Notes under the pieces: model-generated
Database searches by the model: none
What the model was told of the DNA's origin: nothing
Seen by the model: the letters and a program-made list of their open reading frames with translations, nothing else
Translations under genes and position numbers: made by a program
Source of the DNA: Flavobacteriaceae bacterium MAR_2010_188
GTDB lineage: Bacteria > Bacteroidota > Bacteroidia > Flavobacteriales > Flavobacteriaceae
DNA: 64,000 nucleotides
NCBI GenBank assembly: GCA_900104375.1
Contig: LT629302.1
Coordinates: 2,444,001 to 2,508,000 of the forward strand
Reading direction: 5' to 3'
Shown here: in pieces, positions 1 to 10,186 of the stretch
How the letters are laid out: every line of letters starts with the position of its first letter
How positions within the stretch are numbered: the first letter of the stretch is position 1

Positions 1-795
1 ACTCAAGGGTATAATCTAGAACTGGTATTACCTAAATTGAAAAAAAATCCGATCAACTATTTAATGCTAAAACCTGAAGCTGATTTATATAAATATGGAA
101 TTTCTGTTGAGCACATTGGGTATACGCCTAACGATTACGTTAGCTCAGACATTCAATTTGGCGATCGGCCATTTGCTTCTGCAATAATGTTGAAAAGTTT
201 TGTGATCGCTACAAACTCCATTAAAAAATCGAGGCTCTCACAATCCTTTAGTTTAGGATTGATTGGCCCAGCTGCTTTCGGCAAGGAAATGCAGGTCTCT
301 ATTCACAAGGCAACAGGCAACAAAATTCCTTATGGCTGGAAGAACCAAATAAAGAATGATATTGTAATCAACTATCGGATCGATTATGAAAAATTAATTT
401 TCAATTTTCGTGATGTTTTTGAAGTAAGGCCAAATGCCACCCTTCAAATAGGAACGCTTTTTACCAATGCTTCAATTGGAGGAGTAGTCTCTATGGGTTG
501 GTTGAATCAAAACCTCTTAAAAAACAAGAAAGATTTTCAACTTTATTTATTTTCACAACCATTGGTAAGTGTTGTTGGATATGACGCAAGCCTTCAAGGT
601 GGATTCTTCAATGATAGAAGTCCGTATACTATATCTTCCAAAAACCTTGAAAGATTTACTGCTCAGTTCAACTATGGACTAGTTTTAAAAACCACAACCT
701 TATTTTTAGAATATTCTAGAACAGCAATAAGCCGAGAATTTAAATCGGGTAACTCGGCCAAATGGGGTGGTATTAAAATTGGGCTTGCTTTTTGA
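1..795 (+). CDS. LpxR-like lipid A deacylase (DUF2219), 5'-truncated
   Basis: The frame is open from base 1, so the gene begins outside the window; the TTG at 37 is only the first possible internal start. LpxR proteins are outer-membrane beta-barrels that remove the 3'-acyloxyacyl chain of lipid A. Visible family traits are the GDRPF segment (GDRPYAG in the family), the IGPAAFGKEMQ and GWKNQI segments, alternating beta-strand pattern and a C-terminal phenylalanine typical of an outer-membrane barrel. The missing N-terminus should carry the signal peptide and the first strand with an active-site Asn/Asp. About 265 codons are present out of a usual 300-340. It ends at a bidirectional terminator shared with the azurin gene. 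Family call is fairly safe; activity cannot be judged without the N-terminus. Confidence 0.8.
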   Translation, partial: TQGYNLELVLPKLKKNPINYLMLKPEADLYKYGISVEHIGYTPNDYVSSDIQFGDRPFASAIMLKSFVIATNSIKKSRLSQSFSLGLIGPAAFGKEMQVSIHKATGNKIPYGWKNQIKNDIVINYRIDYEKLIFNFRDVFEVRPNATLQIGTLFTNASIGGVVSMGWLNQNLLKNKKDFQLYLFSQPLVSVVGYDASLQGGFFNDRSPYTISSKNLERFTAQFNYGLVLKTTTLFLEYSRTAISREFKSGNSAKWGGIKIGLAF

Positions 796-830
796 CATAA
801 AGAAGCGACAATGATTTTACCAACTAAATT

Positions 831-863
831 AAATAGCCCAACGCAGATGTCGTTGGGCTATTT
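831..863. terminator. Bidirectional intrinsic terminator between LpxR-like and azurin genes
   Basis: A perfect 13-bp inverted repeat, AAATAGCCCAACG / CGTTGGGCTATTT, with a 7-base loop and A/T tracts on both sides lies between two convergent genes. It can stop transcription from either direction. Confidence 0.9.
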
Positions 864-888
864 TAATTGAATGTCCTTCTACAAATTT

Positions 889-1404
889 CTACTCCACAAT
901 AAACTTACCACGCATCATTTGGAAGTGACCCGGGAAGCTGCATAAAAATTCATATTCACCTGGCTCAGTTGGAGCAGTAAATTCAACCGAATCTGTTTGA
1001 CCACCACCGATCATTTTAGTATGAGCGATGATTTGGTCTTGCATTGCAGCTGGAATGTAGTCGTTATCTTTCGAGGTTGCAGCTGCAGCAGCGAAATCTT
1101 CTGGATTAGCCGACTTCATTAAGATTACCACATTATGTCCCATAACCTGCTTATCTAGCTTTCCGATATGTCTTAAGGTCAACTTAACTTTCTCTCCAGC
1201 TTTTGCCCTAAGTTCATTTTTATCATACTGCATTAAATCATTTCCGGTAATAACCAGATTGGTCATATTCTCGTCGCTTTTCTTTTCGACTGGGGTATTA
1301 GATTGAATCTTTACATTTTCTTTCTCCTCTTTCTTTTCATCACCACCACAGTTTAAAAGAAATAATGAGCATAAGGAAAGCATAACATATTTAGTGATTT
1401 TCAT
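889..1404 (-). CDS. Azurin, blue copper lipoprotein
   Basis: A 171-residue periplasmic or surface-anchored electron carrier. A lipoprotein signal peptide ends in the lipobox LLNC (Cys near residue 19), followed by a charged low-complexity linker (about 25-45) and the cupredoxin domain. The type 1 copper ligands are all visible: His in GHNVVIL (residue ~84) and the C-terminal set Cys-His-Met in LCSFPGHFQMM. The length after the linker matches azurin (~128 residues). Azurins accept electrons from cytochrome c or cbb3-linked chains in respiration or stress defence. It follows the gapN-like gene on the same strand after 52 bases, so it could be read from the upstream transcript, although no promoter was identified. 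Confidence 0.95.
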   Translation of the reverse strand: MKITKYVMLSLCSLFLLNCGGDEKKEEKENVKIQSNTPVEKKSDENMTNLVITGNDLMQYDKNELRAKAGEKVKLTLRHIGKLDKQVMGHNVVILMKSANPEDFAAAAATSKDNDYIPAAMQDQIIAHTKMIGGGQTDSVEFTAPTEPGEYEFLCSFPGHFQMMRGKFIVE

Positions 1405-1456
1405 TTTTTATGAATTTAGTTTTTAGATTAATCGATTATTATTAGAGTAAATAAAA

Positions 1457-3034
1457 TTACAAAATATAATCCGTACTGATAAAATTAGATTTTCTAGAAT
1501 CCAATAATTCATTCAATATTTTTTTGTTGTATTCATTATCCTTAGAGGCCACAAAAGTTCTAATAGAAAATGACCTCAACGCATCGTGCACACTCAACGT
1601 GGCAACGGCAGAATCCTTTCTTCCTGTAAACGGATATACGTCTGGCCCTCTTTGGCAGGAACTGTTAAGATTAACTCTACAGACAAGATTTACCAAGGTA
1701 TCTATCAATGGTGAAAGTGTTTTTATATCCTTCCCAAACAAACTTACCTGCTGACCATAGTGAGATTCCGCCATATCGTCCAATGGTTCTTCAATATCAT
1801 TAAATGCAACTATAGGAATTACTGGCCCAAACTGTTCTTCTTTAAAGACCCTCATATCCTTGGTTACTGGATAAAGCACCGCCGGAAAAATAAAATTTTC
1901 AGTTGTTTGTCCTCCTTTATCATTCAAGATTCGAGCGCCTTTAGATAAGGCATCGTCGATTAATTGTTGGATATATTCTGGTTTGTCGGTCTCTGGCAAT
2001 GGGGTGAGTTTTACGCCTTCTTCCCAAGGATTGCCGAATTTTAATTGGTCTACCCGTTTAGAAAATCTTTTGTTGAATTCATCAACTATTTCATCATGAA
2101 CATACAAAAGCTTCAAAGCAGTACATCTTTGCCCGTTGAAAGAGAGTGTTCCGTTTAAACATTCGTCTATGGTTAAATCTAAGTCTGCGTCTTCTAAAAC
2201 AATCGCAGGATTTTTAGCTTCTAATCCTAGTACCAGTCTTAAACGATTCTGTTTAGGATGTTTTTCTTGAAGTGCATTCGCCGACTTACTATTACCGATG
2301 AGGGCTAAAACGTCCACTTTTCCGGTTTCCATAATCGGGGTTGCAACAACTCTACCCCTACCAAAAATTACGTTTACAACGCCTTTAGGAAAACTATTTT
2401 GAAAAGCTTCCATAAGAGGTGAAATCAACAAAACTCCATATTTCGCAGGCTTAAAAATTGCAGTGTTACCCATTATTAAAGCCGGAATAAGAAGCGCAAA
2501 AGTTTCGTTAAGCGGATAGTTATAAGGTCCCAAACAGAGCACAACACCTAATGGTCCCCTCCTAATATGAGCATAAACCCCATCGTGCTTTTCAAATTTG
2601 GCAGAATCTCTATCTATTTGTTTGTATGCTTCAATAGTATCGTAAATATATTCTACCGTTCTATCGAATTCCTTTTGAGAGTCGGGCAGATTCTTTCCTA
2701 TTTCCCACATTAGAAGTTTTACGATTTCCTCCCGCTTGGTCTGCATTTGGGTAACGAATTTTTCCATACACCTAATGCGAGATTCCACTTTCATGGTGGG
2801 CCATTCACCCTGTCCTCTATCCCATGCCTTGCTGGCTGCATCTAAAGCTTGTAAAGCTTCCTTTTCCCCAAGGTCTGGCACACTTCCTAAAAGTGTCGGC
2901 TGGTATTTTTCGGTTGAAGAAATTGTAGAAAATACGTCGCTGTTGTCACCTTTCCATTCTAAGAGTTCGCCACCTACCAAATAGTTGTTCTGGTGCAAAA
3001 GCGATTTGATTTTGTACTGTTCTGGTATTTCCAT
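1457..3034 (-). CDS. gapN: NADP-dependent glyceraldehyde-3-phosphate dehydrogenase-type aldehyde dehydrogenase
   Basis: A 525-residue aldehyde dehydrogenase of the non-phosphorylating GapN type, expected to oxidise glyceraldehyde-3-phosphate directly to 3-phosphoglycerate with NADP+. The ALDH hallmarks are present: the oxyanion-hole Asn in GPYNYPLNE, the general-base Glu in LGLEAKNP and the catalytic nucleophile Cys304 in GQRCTA. The C-terminus has the usual [12 protein letters not shown] and PFTGRKDS segments. It lies 20 bases after ilvA on the same strand, so it is probably read as the distal part of the ilv transcript. That would tie NADPH production to NADPH-consuming amino acid synthesis, but this link is inference. 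Substrate assignment rests on remembered similarity of flavobacterial GapN proteins; another aldehyde is possible. Confidence 0.8.
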   Translation of the reverse strand: MEIPEQYKIKSLLHQNNYLVGGELLEWKGDNSDVFSTISSTEKYQPTLLGSVPDLGEKEALQALDAASKAWDRGQGEWPTMKVESRIRCMEKFVTQMQTKREEIVKLLMWEIGKNLPDSQKEFDRTVEYIYDTIEAYKQIDRDSAKFEKHDGVYAHIRRGPLGVVLCLGPYNYPLNETFALLIPALIMGNTAIFKPAKYGVLLISPLMEAFQNSFPKGVVNVIFGRGRVVATPIMETGKVDVLALIGNSKSANALQEKHPKQNRLRLVLGLEAKNPAIVLEDADLDLTIDECLNGTLSFNGQRCTALKLLYVHDEIVDEFNKRFSKRVDQLKFGNPWEEGVKLTPLPETDKPEYIQQLIDDALSKGARILNDKGGQTTENFIFPAVLYPVTKDMRVFKEEQFGPVIPIVAFNDIEEPLDDMAESHYGQQVSLFGKDIKTLSPLIDTLVNLVCRVNLNSSCQRGPDVYPFTGRKDSAVATLSVHDALRSFSIRTFVASKDNEYNKKILNELLDSRKSNFISTDYIL

Positions 3035-3054
3035 AATATTTTAGGTTGAAGTAA

Positions 3055-4323
3055 TTATATCAAAAATTGAAACAAGTCTGGTTTATCATTAAGATAATCC
3101 TGAAAGAAATTATGTAGTTTCATTTTTGTGATCAATGGTTCTAGGTCGGCAGCCGATTTTAACTCGACCCCAACAACTGCAGCACCATTTTCTCTGTTGG
3201 TTTTCTTGGTGTATTCAAAGTGGGTGATATCGTCGGTAGGACCCAAAATATCGACCACAAATTCCCGAAGAGCTCCCGCCCGTTGTGGAAATTTAATAAT
3301 GAAGTAATGTTTTAAGTTTGAAAAAAGCAAAGCCCGTTCCTTAATTTCAGCGGTACGGGTGATGTCGTTATTGCTACCGCTCACAACACACACTACATTT
3401 TTTCCTTGAATTTCATCCGCATACATGTCTAAGGCTGCAATGCTCATCGCACCTGCAGGCTCAACAACGATTGCATCTTTATTATAAAGATCAAGGATGG
3501 TTTGGCAAATTTTACCTTCAGGGATGGTAATCATCTCGTCCAAATGTTGCTGGCAAATCGGAAAGTTTATCTCACCAACCCTTTTTACAGCTGCGCCATC
3601 CACAAAATTTTCAATGGTCTTTAATTCTACCAAACGTTTAAGCTTTATAGAATTAGACATTGAAGGCGCGCCTTGTGGCTCTACCCCAATGATTTTAGTT
3701 TTTGGACTCAATTCTTTAAAAACAGTGGATAATCCTGAAGCTAAACCGCCACCACCAACCGGTACAAAAATATAATCGATTGGTTTTTCAATCTGTTTTA
3801 AAATCTCTAAAGCGATGGTCGCCTGACCTTCAATTACCTTTTTATCGTTAAAAGGATGGATAAAAGTTTTATTCAATCTTTCACATTCAAAGATTGCAGC
3901 ATGATAAGCATCGTCGAAGGTATCGCCAATCAAGATGATTTCGATATAATCTTCACCAAACATATTTACCTGTTCAATTTTTTGACGTGGCGTTGGCGAA
4001 GGCATATATATTTTACCTTTTATCTTTAAGAGCTTGCATGAAAGCGCCACGCCTTGTGCATGATTGCCAGCACTGGCACATACAATTCCGTTATCTTTTT
4101 CGTCTTGGGTAAGAGTAGACATCTTGTTGTATGCGCCACGGATTTTATAGCTGCGGACAAGTTGAAGGTCTTCCCGTTTAAAATAGATATTACTCTTAAA
4201 ACATTTTGAATACGTATAATTTAAGGTCAATGGCGTTATGATTGAAACATTCTTCAACCGTTGCGCCGCTACCTTAACATCGGAAACTTTTGGATAATAT
4301 GTCGACTCGGTCTTGACTTCCAT
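3055..4323 (-). CDS. ilvA: Threonine ammonia-lyase (threonine deaminase)
   Basis: A 422-residue PLP enzyme that converts threonine to 2-oxobutanoate and ammonia, the committed step of isoleucine synthesis. The PLP lysine is Lys60 in RSYKIRGAYNK. The phosphate-binding glycine loop (VGGGGLASG) and the SGSNND segment near the C-terminal third are visible. The last ~90 residues form a single ACT-like regulatory domain with the motifs FPQRAGALREF and GVELKS, shorter than the double domain of the E. coli enzyme and typical of the 400-420-residue class. It starts 5 bases after ilvC and is the last biosynthetic gene of the ilv operon. Confidence 0.95.
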   Translation of the reverse strand: MEVKTESTYYPKVSDVKVAAQRLKNVSIITPLTLNYTYSKCFKSNIYFKREDLQLVRSYKIRGAYNKMSTLTQDEKDNGIVCASAGNHAQGVALSCKLLKIKGKIYMPSPTPRQKIEQVNMFGEDYIEIILIGDTFDDAYHAAIFECERLNKTFIHPFNDKKVIEGQATIALEILKQIEKPIDYIFVPVGGGGLASGLSTVFKELSPKTKIIGVEPQGAPSMSNSIKLKRLVELKTIENFVDGAAVKRVGEINFPICQQHLDEMITIPEGKICQTILDLYNKDAIVVEPAGAMSIAALDMYADEIQGKNVVCVVSGSNNDITRTAEIKERALLFSNLKHYFIIKFPQRAGALREFVVDILGPTDDITHFEYTKKTNRENGAAVVGVELKSAADLEPLITKMKLHNFFQDYLNDKPDLFQFLI

Positions 4324-4328
4324 CTTAC

Positions 4329-5828
4329 TTAAGCGTAGACCTCATTTTTTTCAACTCCAGATTTTATAACTTTCATCGCGGTCATGGCAGACCTTAATTT
4401 TTTACCTATTTTTTCGATAGGATGGTTTCTAATTGCGTCATTAACTTCGATAAGTTCTAAATTATCGATTGGTTCATCAGATTTGAAGCTTTCACCAATA
4501 ACTTCAGTATCTATGTTTTTCATAAAATCCTTAAGCAAAGGCTTACAAGCATGGTCAAATAAATAACAACCATACTCTGCGGTATCTGAAATAATTCTAT
4601 TCATCTCAAATAATTTTTTCCTTGCGACAGTGTTTGCGATTAACGGTAACTCGTGCAACGATTCGTAATAAGCAGATTCTTCAACGATTCCGGATTCTAC
4701 CATAGTTTCGAAAGCTAGTTCTACTCCTGCTCTAACAAATGCCACCATGATTACACCATGATCAAAATATTCTTGTTCAGAAATATGTTCTGAAGTTGCA
4801 TCGGTTTTTTCAAAAGCAGTTTCGCCCGTTTGAGCTCTCCAATTAAGAAGGTCTTTATCGTCTGCAGCCCAATCTTTCATCATGGTTTCAGAAAAATGGC
4901 CAGAGATAATATCGTCCATATGTTTCTGGAACAATGGCTTCATAATTTCCTTTAATTCTTCGGAAAGCTCGTAAGCTTTAATTTTAGATGAATTATCCAA
5001 ACGATCCATCATATTGGTAATACCACCGTGCTTCAGTGCTTCGGTAATAGTTTCCCATCCGTATTGAATCAACTTGGCAGCATAATTTTTATCCACGCCT
5101 TGAGCAATCATCTTATCGAACAATAGAATTGACGCCGTTTGAAGCACACCACACAAGATGGTCTGTTCTCCCATTAAATCACTTTTGACTTCAGCAACAA
5201 ATGAAGAATCTAAAACGCCTGCCTTATGGCCACCTGTAGCGGCCGCATAAGCTTTAGCTTGTTCAAAACCTTTACCTTCGGGGTCATTGCTGGGATGTAC
5301 CGCGATTAGGGTCGGCACACCAAATCCTCTTAAATATTCTTCACGCACCTCGGTACCCGGGCACTTAGGAGCGACCATGATTACCGTAATATCTTCTCGG
5401 ATATTTTTTCCTTCTTCTACGATGTTAAAACCATGCGAATAAGTTAATGTTGCACCTTTTTTCATTAATGGCATTACTGCATCGATAACGTGAGAATGCT
5501 GTTTGTCTGGTGTAAGATTTAAAACCACATCTGCAGTTGGTATCAGGTCTTCGTAAGTCCCAACTTCAAAATGGTTTTTCGTCGCATTTTTATATGATTG
5601 TCTTTGTTCTTTGATTGCTTCTGCCCTAAGCGCATAAGAAATATCGAGACCAGAATCGCGCATATTCAAACCTTGGTTTAACCCTTGAGCTCCACATCCG
5701 ATAATTACAATTTTCTTTCCTTCCAAAGCCTTAACGCCATCTTCAAATTCCGAAGATTCCATGAACCTGCATTTTGCAAGTTGATCCAATTTTTCTCTTA
5801 AAGTCAATGTGTTAAAATAATTCCCCAT
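4329..5828 (-). CDS. ilvC: Ketol-acid reductoisomerase, class II (long form)
   Basis: A 499-residue NADPH- and Mg-dependent enzyme that isomerises and reduces acetolactate or acetohydroxybutyrate to the dihydroxy acid. The Rossmann motif [10 protein letters not shown] lies at about residues 44-53. The length of ~490 with a duplicated C-terminal knotted domain marks the class II (E. coli-like) type rather than the ~330-residue class I. Metal-binding acidic residues occur in [12 protein letters not shown] and in the second-domain [11 protein letters not shown] segment. Gap to ilvN is 13 bases and to ilvA 5 bases, so the genes are co-transcribed. Confidence 0.97.
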   Translation of the reverse strand: MGNYFNTLTLREKLDQLAKCRFMESSEFEDGVKALEGKKIVIIGCGAQGLNQGLNMRDSGLDISYALRAEAIKEQRQSYKNATKNHFEVGTYEDLIPTADVVLNLTPDKQHSHVIDAVMPLMKKGATLTYSHGFNIVEEGKNIREDITVIMVAPKCPGTEVREEYLRGFGVPTLIAVHPSNDPEGKGFEQAKAYAAATGGHKAGVLDSSFVAEVKSDLMGEQTILCGVLQTASILLFDKMIAQGVDKNYAAKLIQYGWETITEALKHGGITNMMDRLDNSSKIKAYELSEELKEIMKPLFQKHMDDIISGHFSETMMKDWAADDKDLLNWRAQTGETAFEKTDATSEHISEQEYFDHGVIMVAFVRAGVELAFETMVESGIVEESAYYESLHELPLIANTVARKKLFEMNRIISDTAEYGCYLFDHACKPLLKDFMKNIDTEVIGESFKSDEPIDNLELIEVNDAIRNHPIEKIGKKLRSAMTAMKVIKSGVEKNEVYA

Positions 5829-5841
5829 TACATTTAAATTT

Positions 5842-6372
5842 TTAATTATAAAATGCTTTCAGCATTTCTGTTACTTTCATTTCATCTTTAGTGACTGCAA
5901 TTCTTCCTGAACGTACAAATTGCATAATTCCGAAAACGCTTAAATCTCTATGTAACATATCAATTTCTGAACGTCTGCCAGATTTCTCGAGTACGAAAAA
6001 TTCCTTGTTTACGGTTACAATCCTTGCGTTGCTGTCTTTAATTATATTTTGAATCTGTGGTTCTTCGAACAATAAATTCGATTTAATCTTGAACATACAC
6101 GATTCTTGGTAAATGGTCTGTTCGTCGGTGTGATAGTAGGCTTTTATAACTTCTACCTGTTTCTCGATCTGACCGATAATCTTTTTGATTTGTTCTTCGC
6201 TCATGTTTACCAAAATGGTAAATCTAGAAACACCTTCAATTTCTGAAACCGAGGTGTTTAAACTTTCAATATTGATATGTCTACGTTGAAATATCGCAGA
6301 AATCCGGTTCAACAATCCGATGTTATTTTCGGTATATATTGAAACAGTATATGATTTAATTTCTTCTTTCAT
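5842..6372 (-). CDS. ilvN: Acetolactate synthase small (regulatory) subunit
   Basis: A 176-residue regulatory partner of IlvB. The N-terminal ACT domain (about residues 8-80) has the motif [25 protein letters not shown], which binds valine for feedback inhibition in the family. The second domain (about 85-170) is the ALS_ss_C region. Length is in the normal 160-180 range. Unlike the other ilv genes it is separated from its upstream partner ilvB by 176 bases that contain repeats (see 6421-6539), while its distance to ilvC is 13 bases. Confidence 0.95.
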   Translation of the reverse strand: MKEEIKSYTVSIYTENNIGLLNRISAIFQRRHINIESLNTSVSEIEGVSRFTILVNMSEEQIKKIIGQIEKQVEVIKAYYHTDEQTIYQESCMFKIKSNLLFEEPQIQNIIKDSNARIVTVNKEFFVLEKSGRRSEIDMLHRDLSVFGIMQFVRSGRIAVTKDEMKVTEMLKAFYN

Positions 6373-6420
6373 CTTTTAATCATTTAGAGCAAAAACATTT
6401 TTAAAAGCTTTTCTTTGGTA

Positions 6421-6450
6421 GGCTACACTTCGACAAGCTCAGTGTGACAC
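6421..6450. repeat. REP-like palindrome in the ilvB-ilvN spacer
   Basis: The segment holds ACACT and AGTGT arms around TCGACAAGCTC. Sequences of the form CTTCGACAAGCTCAGTGTGACA are, from memory, common scattered intergenic repeats in flavobacterial genomes. It sits inside an operon, so it will be transcribed and could fold into a hairpin. Confidence 0.6.
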
Positions 6451-6483
6451 AAATTGTGCTAATGCGGTAATCAAAATTATCTT

Positions 6484-6539
6484 TTCTTTGTTCTTTATTC
6501 TTTGTTCTTGATACTTGGTTCTTAATACTTCGTTCTTAA
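6484..6539. repeat. Degenerate tandem heptamer array in the ilvB-ilvN spacer
   Basis: Eight consecutive 7-base units read TTCTTTG, TTCTTTA, TTCTTTG, TTCTTGA, TACTTGG, TTCTTAA, TACTTCG, TTCTTAA. All share T-(T/A)-C-T-T in the first five positions. The array belongs to the same family as those at 23949, 42418, 42491 and 47196 and ends just before the ilvB stop codon. Confidence 0.8.
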
Positions 6540-6548
6540 TCTTAATAA

Positions 6549-8288
6549 CTACTCCAATCTAATATCAGAGACACTCGCACCACTAGGCACCATCGGGAAA
6601 ACGTTATCTTCTTTCTCCACACAGACTTCCAAGAAATAGGAATCTTTAGAGTCGATCATACGTTTAACCGCAGCGGTCAATTCTTCCCTCTTGGTCACTT
6701 TTTCAGCTTCGATATGATATCCTTTTGCAATCATTACAAAATCTGGATTTACCATCTCTGTGGAAGCATAGCGCTTATCAAAAAATAATTGCTGCCATTG
6801 TCGTACCATTCCTAAAAACTCATTATTAAGCACTACAATTTTCACTGCTGCTTTAGTTTGAAAAATAGTGGCTAATTCTTGGATGGTCATTTGGTAACCA
6901 CCATCCCCAATTATTGCGACGACTTCCCTTTCTGGAGCCGCCATTTTTGCACCAATTGCAGCCGGAAGAGCAAAGCCCATTGTGCCAAGTCCACCAGAGG
7001 TTATATTACTTCTAGTTTTATTGAATTCTGCATATCGACAAGCGATCATTTGGTGTTGCCCAACATCTGAAACGATGGCCGCGTCACCTCTAGTTTGATT
7101 GTTTATTTCTTTTAAAACCTCACCCATCGTCAATCCTTCCTTGGTAGGGTACAAATCTTCACTAATAACTTTTTTGAATTCGATATCGTATAGTTCTGTA
7201 AATCTCTGTCTCCAGTCTTTATGCTCCTTTTTGTCTACATATTTGGTCAACACGGTTAGCGAATCCTTAGCATCTCCGATTAAGGCGACATCAGTCTTCA
7301 CATTTTTATCGACCTCAGCAGGATCAATTTCTAGATGAATGATTTTAGCCTGTTTTGCATAGGTATTTAAACTACCAGTTACTCGGTCGTCAAAACGCAT
7401 CCCGATTGCAATAAGCACATCGCAATCATTGGTTAAAACATTTGGGGCATAATTACCGTGCATACCAACCATCCCTACATTTAAGGGATGACCTGTAGGC
7501 AATGCCGATGCACCTAAAATGGTCCATGCGGCTGGTATACCAGTTTTTTCAACAAAATTCTTAAACTCGTTTTCTGCTTGACCTAGGATTACACCTTGTC
7601 CCCAAACAATAAATGGTTTCTTGGCTTCATTTATAAGTCTTGCAGCATCCCTTAATTTTTCATAATCTAGAGCGTGATATGGCTTATAGCTTCTAATACC
7701 AGTACATTTTTGATATTGAAAGTCGAATTCTTCAAATTGAGCATCCTTGGTAATGTCTATTAAAACCGGACCTGGTCTTCCACTTTTTGCGATGTAAAAG
7801 GCCTTGGCAAAGACTTCTGGTATTTGGGACGCTTTAGTTATTTGATGATTCCATTTCGTTACTGGCGTAGAAATACCTACAATATCGGTTTCCTGAAATG
7901 CATCACTTCCTAAAAGGTGTGAAGATACCTGCCCGGTTATACAAACCATTGGGGTTGAATCTATTTGGGCATCGGCGATACCAGTAATTAAATTAGTAGC
8001 TCCGGGACCAGATGTTGCAATTGCCACACCGACTTTTCCAGAAATCCTAGCATAACCTTGAGCTGCATGCGTAGCACCTTGCTCATGCCTTGTTAAAACG
8101 TGGTGCAATTGATCTCTAAATTTATATAGCTCATCGTAGACTGGCATAATTGCTCCTCCTGGATAACCATAAAGTATATCTACTCCTTCGGCAAGCAAAC
8201 AACGGATAACAGCTTCACTCCCTGTAATCCTCATAGTCTGCTCGGTACTATTTTTCTCTTTTTTTAACGTCTGTGTCCGCATATTCAA
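6549..8288 (-). CDS. ilvB: Acetolactate synthase large (catalytic) subunit
   Basis: A 579-residue thiamine-diphosphate enzyme joining two pyruvates, or pyruvate and 2-oxobutanoate. Three domains are visible in order: the N-terminal ThDP pyrimidine domain with LYGYPGGAIMPVYDEL and the catalytic Glu in RHEQGATHAAQGYAR, a central FAD-binding domain (about 210-350), and a C-terminal ThDP pyrophosphate domain with the GDGGYQM...NN metal-binding motif. It starts 3 bases after ilvD, which indicates translational coupling. The 28 residues before EAVIRCLL are a normal N-terminal extension. Confidence 0.97.
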   Translation of the reverse strand: MNMRTQTLKKEKNSTEQTMRITGSEAVIRCLLAEGVDILYGYPGGAIMPVYDELYKFRDQLHHVLTRHEQGATHAAQGYARISGKVGVAIATSGPGATNLITGIADAQIDSTPMVCITGQVSSHLLGSDAFQETDIVGISTPVTKWNHQITKASQIPEVFAKAFYIAKSGRPGPVLIDITKDAQFEEFDFQYQKCTGIRSYKPYHALDYEKLRDAARLINEAKKPFIVWGQGVILGQAENEFKNFVEKTGIPAAWTILGASALPTGHPLNVGMVGMHGNYAPNVLTNDCDVLIAIGMRFDDRVTGSLNTYAKQAKIIHLEIDPAEVDKNVKTDVALIGDAKDSLTVLTKYVDKKEHKDWRQRFTELYDIEFKKVISEDLYPTKEGLTMGEVLKEINNQTRGDAAIVSDVGQHQMIACRYAEFNKTRSNITSGGLGTMGFALPAAIGAKMAAPEREVVAIIGDGGYQMTIQELATIFQTKAAVKIVVLNNEFLGMVRQWQQLFFDKRYASTEMVNPDFVMIAKGYHIEAEKVTKREELTAAVKRMIDSKDSYFLEVCVEKEDNVFPMVPSGASVSDIRLE

Positions 8289-8291
8289 TTA

Positions 8292-9971
8292 TTAAAATTC
8301 ATCTGTTACACATCCTTGTGAGGCCGATGATACAGTCCTTGCATATTTATAAAGTACACCGCGCTTAAATTTTAATTCGGGTGCCTTCCAATTTTTTCTT
8401 CTCTCTTCTAAAACTTCATCTGAAACTTCAACCATTATGGAATTTGTTTCAGCATCTATTGTGATAACGTCGCCATTTTCAACCAGCGCAATAGCGCCAC
8501 CTTCTTGAGCTTCTGGGGTAATGTGGCCTACCACAAATCCGTGGGTACCTCCAGAAAACCTTCCATCTGTGATTAATGCAACTTCTTTACCTAGCCCTGC
8601 TCCCATGATTGCGGCAGTTGGTTTAAGCATTTCGGGCATGCCTGGCCCACCTTTAGGCCCTTCGTACCGGATAACTATAACTTCTCCCTTATTGACCAAT
8701 CCATCACGGATACCATCGTTTGCTTCATATTCACCATTAAAAACCCTTGCTTTCCCAGAAAACTTAAGGCCTTCTTTACCAGTAATCTTCGCAACACTGC
8801 CTTCGGTTGCTAAATTGCCATAGAGCATTCTTAAATGTCCGGTTGCCTTAATAGGATTTTCGATGGTTTTAATAACATCTTGATTCTTTTTAAGGTCATC
8901 GACATCTAATAGATTTTCTGCAACGGTCTTACCTGTAACAGTTAGGCAATCTCCATGTAAAAGACCTTTCTTCAAAAGATATTTCATGACTGCGGGAATA
9001 CCTCCCACAGCATGCACATCTTCCATTAAATATTTTCCGCTTGGTTTTAAATCGGCCAAAAACGGCGTGGTGTCGCTTATTCTTTGAAAATCCTGAAGCG
9101 TGAATTCTATTTGGGCTGCTCTGGCAATTGCCAAGAAATGCAAAACTGCATTGGTGGAACCGCCGAGTATCGTTACCAATCTCACTGCGTTTTCTAATGA
9201 CTTTTTACTAATAATATCAGAAGGTTTTATATCTCTTTTCAATAACAACCTCATTGCTTCACCGGCTGCAACTGCTTCAGTTTGCTTATCGGCGCCTGTA
9301 GCAGGGTTTGAAGAATTGAAAGGCAAAGCCATCCCCAATGCTTCAATTGCTGAAGCCATGGTATTTGCGGTATACATTCCACCGCAGGCACCAGCTCCTG
9401 GACATGCTTTTTGAACAATGCTCTTAAATTCACCTTCACTCATTGTACCAGCGACCTTACTTCCCCAAGCTTCAAAAGCTGAAACAACATCTAATTTTTT
9501 ACCGTTGTGACAACCAGAATCAATTGTACCGCCGTAAACCAATATCGATGGACGATTCAACCTAATCATTGCCATTAATGCACCCGGCATATTTTTGTCA
9601 CAACCTACTACAGTTATTAAACCGTCATAAGCCATGGCCTGCACAACCGTTTCCATAGAATCGGCAATAATATCTCGAGATGGTAAGGAATAACGCATAC
9701 CTGGAGTTCCCATAGAGATGCCATCGCTTACACCAATAGTATTAAAAATCAATCCGATTAGATTGGCATTAAGCGTACCTTCCTTGGCTAATTTAGCCAA
9801 ATCGTTAAGGTGCATGTTACACGGATTACCTTCATAACCTGTGCTCGCAATACCAATAAGTGGTTTTGTTAAATCTTCATCGGTTAGTCCGATGGCGTGC
9901 AACATAGCCTGAGCGGCAGGTTGCGTCGGGTCTTGAGTGACCGTTTTACTAAATTTGTTCAATTCATTCAT
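8292..9971 (-). CDS. ilvD: Dihydroxy-acid dehydratase
   Basis: A 559-residue iron-sulfur dehydratase that converts dihydroxy acids into the 2-oxo acids of valine and isoleucine. The cluster-binding motifs CDKNMPG and [16 protein letters not shown] are intact, as is the C-terminal [15 protein letters not shown] segment. It is the first structural gene of the operon, 213 bases after the leader peptide and 150 bases after the attenuator terminator. The untranslated leader contains a further 7-bp hairpin (CTGGCTT / AAGCCAG, 10012-10044) that lacks a U-tract and is therefore not a terminator. Confidence 0.97.
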   Translation of the reverse strand: MNELNKFSKTVTQDPTQPAAQAMLHAIGLTDEDLTKPLIGIASTGYEGNPCNMHLNDLAKLAKEGTLNANLIGLIFNTIGVSDGISMGTPGMRYSLPSRDIIADSMETVVQAMAYDGLITVVGCDKNMPGALMAMIRLNRPSILVYGGTIDSGCHNGKKLDVVSAFEAWGSKVAGTMSEGEFKSIVQKACPGAGACGGMYTANTMASAIEALGMALPFNSSNPATGADKQTEAVAAGEAMRLLLKRDIKPSDIISKKSLENAVRLVTILGGSTNAVLHFLAIARAAQIEFTLQDFQRISDTTPFLADLKPSGKYLMEDVHAVGGIPAVMKYLLKKGLLHGDCLTVTGKTVAENLLDVDDLKKNQDVIKTIENPIKATGHLRMLYGNLATEGSVAKITGKEGLKFSGKARVFNGEYEANDGIRDGLVNKGEVIVIRYEGPKGGPGMPEMLKPTAAIMGAGLGKEVALITDGRFSGGTHGFVVGHITPEAQEGGAIALVENGDVITIDAETNSIMVEVSDEVLEERRKNWKAPELKFKRGVLYKYARTVSSASQGCVTDEF

Positions 9972-10121
9972 AAAAAGCCGTTACTAAATTAGCATTATAG
10001 TTAGGTTTTATCTGGCTTCAGATTTAATTGAATATTAAAGCCAGCCTTTTCTAAAGATTTGTAATCATTTGAATATCATGATTTTAATCCTTTTATAATT
10101 TGATACCCAAACTTGAAAATA

Positions 10122-10186
10122 TTAAAATAAAAAAGCCTTCCAGAGAGGAAGGCGATCTAATATATTAAATACATTATCCTCCCTCT
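10122..10186 (-). promoter_or_regulatory. ilv transcription attenuator: antiterminator and intrinsic terminator
   Basis: On the minus strand the terminator is GCCTTCC-TCTCT-GGAAGGC (10153 to 10135), a perfect 7-bp stem followed by TTTTTATTTTAAT. A competing segment AGAGGGAGG (10186 to 10178) overlaps the leader stop codon and can pair over nine positions, one of them G-U, with CCTTCCTCT (10152 to 10144), which includes most of the terminator's 5' arm. This is the classical layout. A ribosome stalled on Ile/Val codons leaves the antiterminator free to form. A ribosome that reaches the stop codon covers it, so the terminator forms. The pairing is read from the sequence; the mechanism is inferred. 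Confidence 0.85.

Noticed and set aside
1524-1754. Small plus-strand frame inside the gapN-like gene
   Set aside because: It is the reverse strand of a well-conserved aldehyde dehydrogenase.
10012-10044. Second terminator in the ilvD leader
   Set aside because: The CTGGCTT / AAGCCAG stem has a long loop and no T-run after it on the minus strand.
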